This document shows positions 1 to 8,427 of a stretch of DNA of 39,906 nucleotides, in pieces. Source of the DNA: an uncultured Clostridia bacterium (GTDB lineage Bacteria > Bacillota > Clostridia > Christensenellales > Borkfalkiaceae); the NCBI GenBank assembly GCA_947631195.1, contig CANRKK010000023.1, forward strand, positions 1-39,906, in the 5' to 3' direction. The notes under the pieces are model-generated. The model searched no databases. It saw nothing but the letters and a program-made list of their open reading frames with translations, and was not told where the DNA came from. How positions within the stretch are numbered: the first letter of the stretch is position 1; each line of letters opens with the position of its first letter. Made by a program: the position numbers and the translations under genes.

Positions 1-82
1 TTGTAACAATAACTTCTATTTCTCGTTTGTAAGACTAACTTCCTATCACTCGATAGAACTTACTTTTTCAATTGAGTGTGGC

Positions 83-844
83 TCAATATGGGCTGTCGTC
101 GAAGTAAAGCCCGTCGTAGAGGTCGCCCTCAAACCTGCCGTAGCGTTCCTGTTGCCGAAGGGTGGTATTCTTAACAAGAGAGAAGCTCTCGCCGCGGACT
201 GCTCCATATTTTTTAGATACTTTCATATAGAAATCTTCCTGCAAGTCCGAATAAGAAGTCAACCCACCCCACGCTTTCCAAAACTCCGAATGAGAAAGCA
301 ATGGTTCGTCTATTTCAATGCGTTGCCTATATATAGGCATATCGTACTCATCGCGCATTTGAAGTCTATTGCCTGCTTCGCTTCTGTCATTGCTCATGAT
401 CTTTTCTTGCCACACTTCGGTGACGGGAAGATAATAGACAAAGAGATTTCGCCTGTTCGGCTCTGTTATTATTACTGCACAGATGATGTTCTCATGTGTG
501 TGCAGAAAGCCCACTTTGTCAATAGCGTATTGGTAGCAAACTTTGAAATAGCTTCGTATATCCTGTTCGGAATTGAAGCCGTCCCAAAACTCCCGATTGC
601 CGCCGAATTGCAGACATTCCAAGACAATGTTCTTGCCTCGGTTGTTGAATGTTGCGTTCGTAGACTTCATTACTTTGTTCCACGCCTGTTCGGTCGTGGA
701 CATCTTTTTGAAGTATTCTACCTTGAACCGCTGTTCGCAGTCTTTGAGGTATTCGTCTACACTTTGGAAGTCTTGTGCCTTATGCGATATGACGGAAATG
801 GTCGCGTGCTTGTCTCGCGGATACTTTGGCTTGGGCATTCCCAT
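83..844 (-). CDS. MobV/Pre-like plasmid recombination (relaxase) relative, catalytic histidines missing
   Basis: The C-terminal half resembles the MobV (Pre/Mob) relaxase family: an ENIICAV stretch at residues 118-124, and near residues 183-218 a region like the family's S-x-FW-x-x-x-GG-x-x-SY-x-x-LQ-x-x-FY...KKYG-x-RGE block. Canonical MobV proteins nick plasmid or element DNA using a motif of the type HxDExTPHxH. Here the equivalent segment reads ITEPNRRNLFVYY, so the metal-binding histidines are gone. The 253-residue length is short for a relaxase. The protein may be a degenerate or repurposed DNA-binding relative. It lies downstream of the six-gene operon, separated by a terminator. The ATG at 844 is 31 bases from the only good ribosome site; an in-frame ATT at 868 is better placed. 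Family moderately sure, activity doubtful. Confidence 0.6.
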   Translation of the reverse strand: MGMPKPKYPRDKHATISVISHKAQDFQSVDEYLKDCEQRFKVEYFKKMSTTEQAWNKVMKSTNATFNNRGKNIVLECLQFGGNREFWDGFNSEQDIRSYFKVCYQYAIDKVGFLHTHENIICAVIITEPNRRNLFVYYLPVTEVWQEKIMSNDRSEAGNRLQMRDEYDMPIYRQRIEIDEPLLSHSEFWKAWGGLTSYSDLQEDFYMKVSKKYGAVRGESFSLVKNTTLRQQERYGRFEGDLYDGLYFDDSPY

Positions 845-875
845 TTTGTTCTTGTAATACTTGTAAATCTTGTTT

Positions 876-883
876 CACCTCCT
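876..883 (-). promoter_or_regulatory. Strong Shine-Dalgarno site that points to an ATT start at 868
   Basis: On the minus strand AGGAGGTG ends 7 bases before an in-frame ATT (866-868), eight codons upstream of the ATG at 844. No ATG, GTG or TTG lies at a normal distance. Either the rare ATT codon is used or the site is a leftover of a lost start. Confidence 0.45.
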
Positions 884-894
884 TTTGAGGGCAG

Positions 895-920
895 AAAAAA
901 CAGCCCTTTTTCAAGGACTG
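895..920 (-). terminator. Intrinsic terminator, probably of the six-gene operon
   Basis: Read on the minus strand, CAGTCCTT pairs with AAGGGCTG (one G-U pair) around a GAAA tetraloop and is followed by six T. It lies about 300 bases after the stop of the alpha-CTD/sigma-4 gene and just before the ribosome site of the MobV-like gene, so it could end the operon or attenuate read-through into that gene. Confidence 0.7.
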
Positions 921-1220
921 CTTTATGTGTATAGTTTTCCCCTCCATATATAAGCCACGGGAACGCCGAAATTATTAGTCGATTACAAAAAAATTTTTTT
1001 ATTTCTTAAAACTTTTCCCGTATAGGCATATATTAAAAATTTTTTAACAAATTTTGAACTGAACTTCTTATTTTCTTATGCAACAAAAGTGGGCATTTTT
1101 TTGATGCCTAAGCAGGATAAGGAAGGTGGTACTTTTCCACCTTCGGAGGCAAATTGCGGGAAACCCGCGTTTGTGTTTAAATCACTCTTTTTTTACTCAC
1201 CACCGTAAAATTTAAACACC
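921..1220. other. AT-rich intergenic region with several hairpins
   Basis: This 300-base gap has no convincing gene. It contains an 8-bp hairpin (GAAGGTGG at 1122-1129 with CCACCTTC at 1137-1144), a 5-bp GCGGG/CCCGC hairpin at 1156-1168, and a 10-bp inverted repeat (GTGTTTAAAT at 1173-1182 with ATTTAAACAC at 1210-1219) right after the stop of the upstream gene. The rest is A/T runs. The hairpins may be 3'-end structures of the operon mRNA; no known RNA family was recognised. Confidence 0.5.
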
Positions 1221-3956
1221 CTATAACGAAGAAATTATTTCATCTATAGGATTATAATTCAAAATATTGCTATCCGTAACAGTTTTAAATATATCGTCGC
1301 GCAGCACAACAAGACCATAGCGATTTTCAAGCAATTTTTGCAATTCCGTTACAGATATACAATTCAAATTTTTTATTATAAACTCCAAAAAATCCTTTCT
1401 TGTAAACTTGCTGTCGCCCTTTAAAAATACAATATCTCCGTTCATTTTCCTAAAAGAAAATCTACTGTCCGCACGCAATAACGAAGAATAAAAAAGATTT
1501 CCATATTCAAGACTCTCATATCTATCAATAGTTCCGCGATCAAACAATATTTTTAACGTAAAATACTCATCCTGCGGTGCGCACTCAAACACTTTATCAC
1601 AGAACGATTGAATATCGGAATCTGTAATTCCGAGGTTGTTGATTCTACGTTTATTTACATATTTATCGGGTTCAAACTCAATAATCTCTCTTGTATCTTT
1701 CAGATCAGTCATACAAGTATAAAATGCGCTGATACCCGAATATCTATCGCTTATTTCACTTAAAATTATGATATCATCTGCTGTTAAACATTTTTTGAAA
1801 TATTCATCGGCAGACATCGTATTTTTTATAACGTAATTACAGTAAGGCGTAAACCCAAGCCTCTTTAAATTATATGTAGATATCAAAGCCTCGTCATAAT
1901 GTTTACTTATGGATTTGTACTTCTCTTTTATCTCGTCAATATAATAAAATTCATCTTGCAAAGCACGCTTGAAGACGACAAATTCTTCTTTGGGTAATTC
2001 CTTATTGTCAACAGAATATATGCCGTTATTATAGTAAAGATTAATATTGCCTTCGGTAAACCAGTTTGACTTTATAAACTCGACCTTAAATCCATATTCT
2101 TCACTCAAAAAGTTTGCCAAAGCATCTGCGGATACAGGCGACAAAAGATAAATTGCATCCAACACTGCTTTGCTTCTGCTGAATTCTCCAAATTTTATTG
2201 TCGGATTGCGAGAAAAATTCACATACTCGTCTTCCCCATAAATCTTCCGCAGCAAATTATGTAACTCATATTCGTCCCGCAAATCGTAAGCTTCCATAAG
2301 CTTGGGGTATTCTTTTACAAATTTTTCCGCAGATAGTTCTATATTGCGAAATCTTTTCAAATTGAGCGTTTGCAAAAGCTCGGAAAAATCCATCCCGTCA
2401 ACATCATAATAACGTAAACGACGATTTGGTTTCCAAAGAACTTTATTCGATGAACTTAAATGATTTTCAAAGCTACGCAAATTGCCCGTAATTTGAAACT
2501 TTTTATTATTTGACAGATTGTACTCTTCCAAAAATTCATTATACAGTTTAACAAAATCCTCAAACTTGGTGTCTTCCAGACAATACGTTGAAAGCACGTA
2601 CTCTTGCAACGCTGATTTATTCAGATGAATTTTTTGGCTACCGATAATCAAAAAATCTTTATTCAAAAATTTTTGAACGCCATAGCGCAAATGCAACGAT
2701 AATTTTTCGTCGGAAACCGCGTCGGATAATTCCTTGTCTCCGTTTTTATAGCGCGCAACCAAATAATTCCAAACATATTCGCCTTCTGACGTAATCTCAC
2801 AAAAATCATCACATTCAAGAAAGTAGGTTTCGTAAAAATATTTATACCTATCTTCTTTAACGCAATCTATGGTTTGAGCACGTTTATTTTTTATAAATAT
2901 CTTGTCGTAACCACTTTCTACAATCTGACGGATACGCTCCCTTGTAAGACCATATACTTTGCCTATCTCTTCGAGATTTTCACCGTTTAAACGCCGTGTA
3001 ATTATCTCTATATCCTGTTCGGGCAGAACTTTTACCGCATCTATAATTGAGGGAAAGTTGAAGAAATACCTGTAATCATCCTTATATACTACACCACTCT
3101 CAACTATATTGCCGATATATTTCTCTATCAAAGGTAAATCAATTTTACATTGGAACGCTTCGGCAACTTCTTCTTTTGTAATACCGTCGGCAAGTTTACT
3201 TTTTATCAAATCTTCGATTTTTGCCTCAATCAAATCGCAGAAATTCGGCTCCGATGTTATAGAGGCTATAGCGGTATCCTGCGACCGCTCCTCACCGAGA
3301 TTCAATATACAGCCCAAAATCAGCGAATTTAATTCTTTTTCATTGCTTTCGGTGTATAAAAAAGACATCTGTGCTTTTGCCTCGGCAAAAAGCTTTGCAA
3401 CAAGATTTGCTTCCTCTTCGCTACCCGTTATCGCACATTCCAAAAGTTGATTTCTGAGGGTGGCAAGCTCCGTCAAACTTTTTGCACCCAATCCGGTTAT
3501 TGAAGAAATGTCACCTAATGAAAGAAACTGCCTTGCCGTCATTGCCCGGCACGCCGTCATACGGTTTAAAGAGCGTACAGAAAGCGAAAATTCCGTTATT
3601 GGAATATCCTCAAGCACTTTCCCTTGCCAACGAAAAGCGATAATTTGCATCTTTTTAAGTGGCTTGTCCTTAACTTCATCGCAACCTTTGTTTTCAATCG
3701 CCGCCAATTTCTTTAATATGTCGCTCAGCGTTCCCGCGCCCATATTGCGATAATTCATAATTGTTGCGGTATTTGTCCCTACAAAATCTGAAAGATTTTT
3801 TATACCTTCACGCTTTAAAACATTATACGCCCTAACACTTAACTGTAAATCTTCGATTGGACAATTAGGTATGGAAGCTCCTGTTTCGGCATTTACCAAT
3901 CTGTCTCCCACAAGAGAATAGCCTTCAAATAATACTCTTCCTAAAATTTCATCCAT
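1221..3956 (-). CDS. Protein with two RNA polymerase alpha-CTD domains and a sigma region 4 domain
   Basis: A 911-residue protein. Residues about 33-88 and 117-172 each match the C-terminal domain of RNA polymerase alpha. The first (VRAYN at 41-45) keeps the equivalents of E. coli R265 and N268. The second keeps R265, N268, G296 and K298 equivalents (R128, N131, G157, K159), the residues that grip UP-element DNA. Residues about 310-355 look like sigma region 4, with LTRERIRQI at 337-345 matching the -35-reading helix of sigma70 (R584, E585, R588). There is no sigma region 2 and no alpha N-terminal domain, so it is not a normal polymerase subunit. Residues 360-911 are unrecognised. The ribosome site GAGGAG supports this ATG. 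It is the last gene of the operon; I infer a promoter- or polymerase-directed DNA-binding output protein. Confidence 0.8.
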   Translation of the reverse strand: MDEILGRVLFEGYSLVGDRLVNAETGASIPNCPIEDLQLSVRAYNVLKREGIKNLSDFVGTNTATIMNYRNMGAGTLSDILKKLAAIENKGCDEVKDKPLKKMQIIAFRWQGKVLEDIPITEFSLSVRSLNRMTACRAMTARQFLSLGDISSITGLGAKSLTELATLRNQLLECAITGSEEEANLVAKLFAEAKAQMSFLYTESNEKELNSLILGCILNLGEERSQDTAIASITSEPNFCDLIEAKIEDLIKSKLADGITKEEVAEAFQCKIDLPLIEKYIGNIVESGVVYKDDYRYFFNFPSIIDAVKVLPEQDIEIITRRLNGENLEEIGKVYGLTRERIRQIVESGYDKIFIKNKRAQTIDCVKEDRYKYFYETYFLECDDFCEITSEGEYVWNYLVARYKNGDKELSDAVSDEKLSLHLRYGVQKFLNKDFLIIGSQKIHLNKSALQEYVLSTYCLEDTKFEDFVKLYNEFLEEYNLSNNKKFQITGNLRSFENHLSSSNKVLWKPNRRLRYYDVDGMDFSELLQTLNLKRFRNIELSAEKFVKEYPKLMEAYDLRDEYELHNLLRKIYGEDEYVNFSRNPTIKFGEFSRSKAVLDAIYLLSPVSADALANFLSEEYGFKVEFIKSNWFTEGNINLYYNNGIYSVDNKELPKEEFVVFKRALQDEFYYIDEIKEKYKSISKHYDEALISTYNLKRLGFTPYCNYVIKNTMSADEYFKKCLTADDIIILSEISDRYSGISAFYTCMTDLKDTREIIEFEPDKYVNKRRINNLGITDSDIQSFCDKVFECAPQDEYFTLKILFDRGTIDRYESLEYGNLFYSSLLRADSRFSFRKMNGDIVFLKGDSKFTRKDFLEFIIKNLNCISVTELQKLLENRYGLVVLRDDIFKTVTDSNILNYNPIDEIISSL

Positions 3957-4001
3957 TTACATTCTCCTCGTTTTTCTGTTGAACTAATGACGGCAGACTT
4001 T

Positions 4002-4181
4002 CTACCTGATTTGATATTTATCAAGATTAAGCCCAAACTTTTTTGCATACTGTAAAAGTTGATTTTTGTCGGCCTTTTCAATTTGCGTCAAATCGACTAT
4101 GGCAACAGGTAGTCCGCTGAACATTGCCGCAAGGCATTCATCCACCAAATCTATACGCAATTTTTCTAAATTATAGGTCAT
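4002..4181 (-). CDS. Small hypothetical protein (59 aa)
   Basis: No family recognised. The product is a small, mixed-charge soluble protein with a hydrophobic centre (AAMFSGLPVAIVDL) and no signal peptide. I chose the ATG at 4181 because AAGGAGG sits directly in front of it. An in-frame ATG at 4202 overlaps the stop of the LRR gene in an ATGA arrangement and would add seven residues. The tight packing between the LRR gene and the alpha-CTD/sigma-4 gene (45-base gap) makes it part of the operon and suggests a partner or accessory role for one of them. Confidence 0.65.
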   Translation of the reverse strand: MTYNLEKLRIDLVDECLAAMFSGLPVAIVDLTQIEKADKNQLLQYAKKFGLNLDKYQIR

Positions 4182-4198
4182 CTCCGCCTCCTTATCAA

Positions 4199-6856
4199 TC
4201 ACTCGCTGTCGCCCTTATATCCCCAAACGACTTTGGCTTTGATGCCGTCTGAATCTATATCATCCCAATCTTCATCCCATTCGGGTGGACGCTTTTCGAT
4301 CTTGCAATATATTGTTATATCGGAACAATCTTCAAACACACCGTACTTGATTTTTTTAACTGATGCGGGAATTATTATTTTTTTAAGAGATTTACACCCA
4401 CTAAAAGCTAACAACCCTATCGACTCCAATTCATCAGATAAATTAACTTGCTTCAACGATTCGCAATTTTCAAACGCGCTGTCCCCGATTTCCTTAACTG
4501 CTTCAGGAATTTTAATTGTTTTAAGAGACCTACACATTTCAAAAACACGATGACCCATATTATCTAATCTTTCGGGTAAAACAACCTGCTCCAACGATTC
4601 ACACCATCTAAATGCACTACTTCCTATCGTCTCCACTCCTCCGGGAAGAATAATCCTCTCCAATGATTGACAATATTCCAATGCGGATGCACCAATTTCC
4701 TTAACTGAAGCAGGAATAACTATTGTTTCAAGCGAACTACAGCAATAAAACACATTGTCACCTATTCTCGTCAATCCTTTAGGTAAATTTATATGTTCCA
4801 ATGATTCACAATTTTCAAACGCGCTGTCCCCGATTTCCTTAACATCTTTAGGAATTTTAATTGTTTTAAGTGATTTACAATCCTTAAATGCACCGTTGCC
4901 TATTAAATTTACTGTATCGTGAATCACGACTTCCGTTGCACTTCCCGTATAAGCCACTAACAATGATTTGATAAATATCAAACCATTTTCGTCTTTCAAA
5001 TTTTTGCATCCTTCAAATGCAGATACTGAAATTTCTTCTACAGATTCGGGAACCGTGATTGTTTTAAGAGCATTACAACCGGCAAAAGCTTTTGCACCTA
5101 TCTTTTTTAAACCTTCGGGCAAAACTACCTGCTCCAGCGATTTGTGGTCTTTAAAAACACCATCACCTATTTCGGTGACTTGGATTTTTTTTATCGTGCC
5201 CGGCACACTCACATGGGCACTTCTATCCTTGTAATCGGTAATTTTATAAGTGCCGTCATCCTTTTTAACAAACGACCAAATCTTCCTCAATTCGGTTAAA
5301 GTAGGCTCTTTTATCTCAAATTGTTTATTGAATTGCCGCTCTTTTTGCTTCTCGGTAAAATTCTTTTCTTTATAATCAAGCAAAGCAGCAACACGGACTA
5401 CGTTCTTTTCTTCGTTGAATTTGGCAATTAACTCATCCACATCCTTCAATGAAATCAATTCGTTTTGTAGCATATATAAAAATAGTGCTTCGTTCTTTGT
5501 ATCAATTAGTGCTTTTATGTTTTGCTTTATATATCTTTTATTTGTTTCAATAATGGCACTATTTATTCCCACCCCTTTGTTGATAAGTTCAACAACCCCG
5601 ATAAGATATGCTTGTTGTTGATTATAACCATTAAATTCCGTAACGCTTGATTTTTCCGAATAAATAACTTCTATCCCTTCAAGAGCTCCCGGTTCCATTT
5701 GGGGTATTACCTCTTTAAAAACAACTGATTTACAGTCATCAAATGCATAGCCGCCTATTTCTTTTACCGAAGTTGGAATTGTAACACATTTAACGGATTT
5801 GCAACCTTTAAAAGCTCCCCACTCAATCGTCTCCAACCCTTCAGATAAATTAACCTGCTCCAGTGCTTCACAGCTATCAAAAGCCCATCTTCCTATTTCC
5901 ATTACAGAGGCGGGAAGAATGATTGAATTTAGCAACTTACAACTTTCAAACGCGTATTCACCTATAGTTTTTAACCCGTCCGAAAAAGTAATTTGTTTTA
6001 TATTCTTATTTTTAAACGCGCCGCTCCCTATAACTGTCGTCTCTTGGGGTATAGACACTTCCGTTGCTTCGCCTGTATAAGCGACCAACAATGTCCCGAT
6101 AGATATAAAACCGTCCTCAGCTATCAATCCCGTGCAACCTTCAAATGCCGATGAATCAATTTTTGGTTTTGCGCCGTCGGAAAGAATAACTTGCTCTAAT
6201 GCAGTGCAATTTTTAAATGCTTTTGCCTTGATTTCTTTGACCGAGGAAGGAATAGTAACAGTTTTAAGATTAGACCTGTTGGCAAATGCTTCTTCGCCTA
6301 TTATTTCGATACTTTCGGGGACCATGGCACTTTTGGCACTGCTTGAAAATACAATTAAATATGTATCAGCAACATAAAATCCATCTTGAACTTTAAGACT
6401 GCTGCACCCCGCAAAAGCCGACTTCGGACAACTTGTTACGGAATCGGGGATTTTGATAAATTTTAATGATTTGCACGCATTAAAAGCTTTATGTCCTATC
6501 GTTTTTAAACCTTCGGCAAGATTTACACTTTCCAAAGACTCACAATTGTCAAAGGCAAACTCTCCAATCGTCTTAACCGCAGATGGAATACTGATTGTTT
6601 CTAACGCCGTACACCCACGAAAAGCGAAGTTACCAATGGATAGCAGACCATCCGGTAAAACTATACTTTTCATTTTAGACCTTTCAAACGCTGCATGAAA
6701 AATCGCATTCACAGAAGGCGGCAGTATAATTCGTTTAGCATTGCTACCCCAAAATGCAGATCTCCCTATCTTTTCCACACCATCGGGAACTATTACTTCT
6801 TCCGCATTCCCGTTATATTTAACAAGCGTTGTCTTATTGATTTCAAATTCTGCCAT
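4199..6856 (-). CDS. Cytoplasmic BspA-type leucine-rich repeat protein
   Basis: An 885-residue protein made of two LRR_5 (BspA/TpLRR-like) arrays, about residues 10-400 and 525-865, with repeats of the form L-x-x-I-x-I-P-x-S-V-K-x-I-G-x-x-A-F-x-x-C. Between them lies a helical, charged segment (about 410-520) with some ankyrin-like character. BspA-type LRRs usually mediate protein binding at the cell surface, but this one has no signal peptide, lipobox, membrane segment or wall anchor, so it should be cytoplasmic. Repeats close to each other are strongly similar even at DNA level, for example around 4440-4500 and 4795-4850, which allows repeat exchange. It lies 44 bases downstream of the MoxR gene in the operon. 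I infer a ligand-binding or sensing role. Confidence 0.88.
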   Translation of the reverse strand: MAEFEINKTTLVKYNGNAEEVIVPDGVEKIGRSAFWGSNAKRIILPPSVNAIFHAAFERSKMKSIVLPDGLLSIGNFAFRGCTALETISIPSAVKTIGEFAFDNCESLESVNLAEGLKTIGHKAFNACKSLKFIKIPDSVTSCPKSAFAGCSSLKVQDGFYVADTYLIVFSSSAKSAMVPESIEIIGEEAFANRSNLKTVTIPSSVKEIKAKAFKNCTALEQVILSDGAKPKIDSSAFEGCTGLIAEDGFISIGTLLVAYTGEATEVSIPQETTVIGSGAFKNKNIKQITFSDGLKTIGEYAFESCKLLNSIILPASVMEIGRWAFDSCEALEQVNLSEGLETIEWGAFKGCKSVKCVTIPTSVKEIGGYAFDDCKSVVFKEVIPQMEPGALEGIEVIYSEKSSVTEFNGYNQQQAYLIGVVELINKGVGINSAIIETNKRYIKQNIKALIDTKNEALFLYMLQNELISLKDVDELIAKFNEEKNVVRVAALLDYKEKNFTEKQKERQFNKQFEIKEPTLTELRKIWSFVKKDDGTYKITDYKDRSAHVSVPGTIKKIQVTEIGDGVFKDHKSLEQVVLPEGLKKIGAKAFAGCNALKTITVPESVEEISVSAFEGCKNLKDENGLIFIKSLLVAYTGSATEVVIHDTVNLIGNGAFKDCKSLKTIKIPKDVKEIGDSAFENCESLEHINLPKGLTRIGDNVFYCCSSLETIVIPASVKEIGASALEYCQSLERIILPGGVETIGSSAFRWCESLEQVVLPERLDNMGHRVFEMCRSLKTIKIPEAVKEIGDSAFENCESLKQVNLSDELESIGLLAFSGCKSLKKIIIPASVKKIKYGVFEDCSDITIYCKIEKRPPEWDEDWDDIDSDGIKAKVVWGYKGDSE

Positions 6857-6900
6857 TGTAATTTTCTCCTTAAATTATAAATATAGAAAACTGTACAGGT

Positions 6901-8403
6901 TTAATCGTCGTCGTAAAGCTGTTCGAGTTGGGCTATTATATCCAAACCGCGCTCGTATATCAAAAGACTTTTATTGTGCGCAAAGTACTCGGGACATCCG
7001 TACTTGCCGAGGAACTCCGCACAGTTTGCGTTGGCAGTGAGCTCTACGATGAAAATGGAAAGCTCTTGCTCGCTGAAAACTTTATCGCAGAAATTTATTG
7101 CGTTTGAAAGAGCCTTACTGACAGTCGAAGCGCGTTTTTTAAGTTTTGCAACTTCCTCATCAATGCCGCTTTTTATTTGCTTTGCCGCTTCCTTGCGGTC
7201 CGACTTGTTTTCTATCTGCGAAGCTATTTTGCGGAGATTTGCGGCCGCTTTTAATATTGCCCACTCCCTGTCGGAGGAAAGCGCACCCGAGGCTTTTAAG
7301 TTTGCGGCCTTTTGCTCCATTTCACCGAGAGCCTCAGAAAGCATTTTGCTCGGTTCTCCGCTTATCGGCATAAACATAAACGTCCGCAAAACTTCGGCCT
7401 GTGCGCCCAAGATTTTTTCTTCGCCTATTACTTCCCTCATTCCCGAGGCATTTGCTTCAAGCAACAGTCCGATGAGCGAATACTTTTCGTCGAACTTACC
7501 GCTCTTTGCCCTTTCACAGAGGTCGTCGCCCGCCTTGCCTTCCAAAATATCCTGTATGCGATAATCTTTTTTGTAGGCGTTGTACAGCTCATAGTAGTTG
7601 GCAAAATCGGCGGCTATACCTTTATCCTGAAGGTATTGGGCGATAAGCCTGTAGTCCACCTTGATATTGTTTATCTCGTAGAGGTCAATCATCTTGCCCA
7701 AATCGTCCCAGCCCCTTGCGGTGACAAACGTTTTGCCGTCAACCGTCGTTGAAATATTGTAAAAATTGTTGCGCTTTATGCCCAAATATGTAGTTATGGC
7801 GGGGTGGACGCCCGTCTTATATGCAAACTCCTTCCATACCTCGAAGTCGGGCTCAACATCTATTCGCTTGAGCCTGTCCCATGTGGCGACGTCGAACTCC
7901 CGCACAGAGTCGTTATACTCCGCGGGGTTGCCCGCCGTGACAACAATCCAGCCGTCAGGAACTTTATGCTTGCCAAACACCTTATATTGCAAAAACTGCA
8001 ACATTACGGGGGCGAGCGTTTCGGAGACGCAGTTTATCTCGTCGATAAACAAAATGCCCTCTTTAACACCAGTTCCCTCCATCAAATCGTAGACCGAGGC
8101 TATAATTTCGCTCATGGTGTACTCGGAAATATTGTACTCCTTGCCGCCGTAAGTTTTATGCTCGATGAACGGCAGGCCCAAAACGCTCTGCCTCGTGTGG
8201 TGCGTCATAGAATATGACAACAGCCCCACGCCTATTTCTTCGGCAATCTGCTTCATTATCGCCGTTTTTCCTATGCCGGGCGCGCCCATCAAAAATATGG
8301 GGCGCTGTTTTTCGGGCGGAATGCAGTATCTCCCCAATTCGTCCTTCGTGAGGTATGCCGTTATCGTGTTTTTGATCTGTTCTTTGGCGTCTTTTATATT
8401 CAT
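6901..8403 (-). CDS. MoxR-type AAA+ ATPase
   Basis: About 500 residues. An N-terminal AAA+ module has Walker A GAPGIGKT (about 40-47), Walker B ILFIDE (about 117-122) and a sensor-1 region VVTAGNP. The fold and context are those of MoxR ATPases, which use ATP to remodel partner complexes together with VWA proteins (E. coli RavA-ViaA is an example). The C-terminal half is helical with a coiled-coil-like stretch near 360-430 and matches no domain I know. The start at 8403 follows GGAGAAG; a GTG four codons upstream is less likely. It begins 24 bases after the VWA-protein stop, which supports co-expression of the pair. Confidence 0.88.
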   Translation of the reverse strand: MNIKDAKEQIKNTITAYLTKDELGRYCIPPEKQRPIFLMGAPGIGKTAIMKQIAEEIGVGLLSYSMTHHTRQSVLGLPFIEHKTYGGKEYNISEYTMSEIIASVYDLMEGTGVKEGILFIDEINCVSETLAPVMLQFLQYKVFGKHKVPDGWIVVTAGNPAEYNDSVREFDVATWDRLKRIDVEPDFEVWKEFAYKTGVHPAITTYLGIKRNNFYNISTTVDGKTFVTARGWDDLGKMIDLYEINNIKVDYRLIAQYLQDKGIAADFANYYELYNAYKKDYRIQDILEGKAGDDLCERAKSGKFDEKYSLIGLLLEANASGMREVIGEEKILGAQAEVLRTFMFMPISGEPSKMLSEALGEMEQKAANLKASGALSSDREWAILKAAANLRKIASQIENKSDRKEAAKQIKSGIDEEVAKLKKRASTVSKALSNAINFCDKVFSEQELSIFIVELTANANCAEFLGKYGCPEYFAHNKSLLIYERGLDIIAQLEQLYDDD

Positions 8404-8427
8404 AATCTTCTCCACTTTGTTTTTCTT

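Noticed and set aside
152-934. 260-codon plus-strand open frame antisense to the MobV-like gene
   Set aside because: No domain, no ribosome site, and the opposite strand encodes a recognisable protein.
780-947. 55-codon minus-strand frame running through the terminator and ribosome site before the MobV-like gene
   Set aside because: No Shine-Dalgarno site and no homology I recognise; it would have to read through a strong terminator. A leader peptide cannot be excluded.
1072-1190. Minus-strand open stretch of about 38 codons after the operon, ending ...CLGIKKMPTFVA
   Set aside because: It has no usable start codon and contains the hairpins described for the gap; treated as noncoding.
4199-6856. 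Repetitive DNA that might suggest a CRISPR array
   Set aside because: The repeats are diverged, in frame and encode LRR units; no constant repeat with unique spacers is present anywhere in the window.
4233-6880. Series of plus-strand open frames opposite the LRR gene
   Set aside because: They repeat because the LRR coding sequence repeats; none has a ribosome site or recognisable domain.
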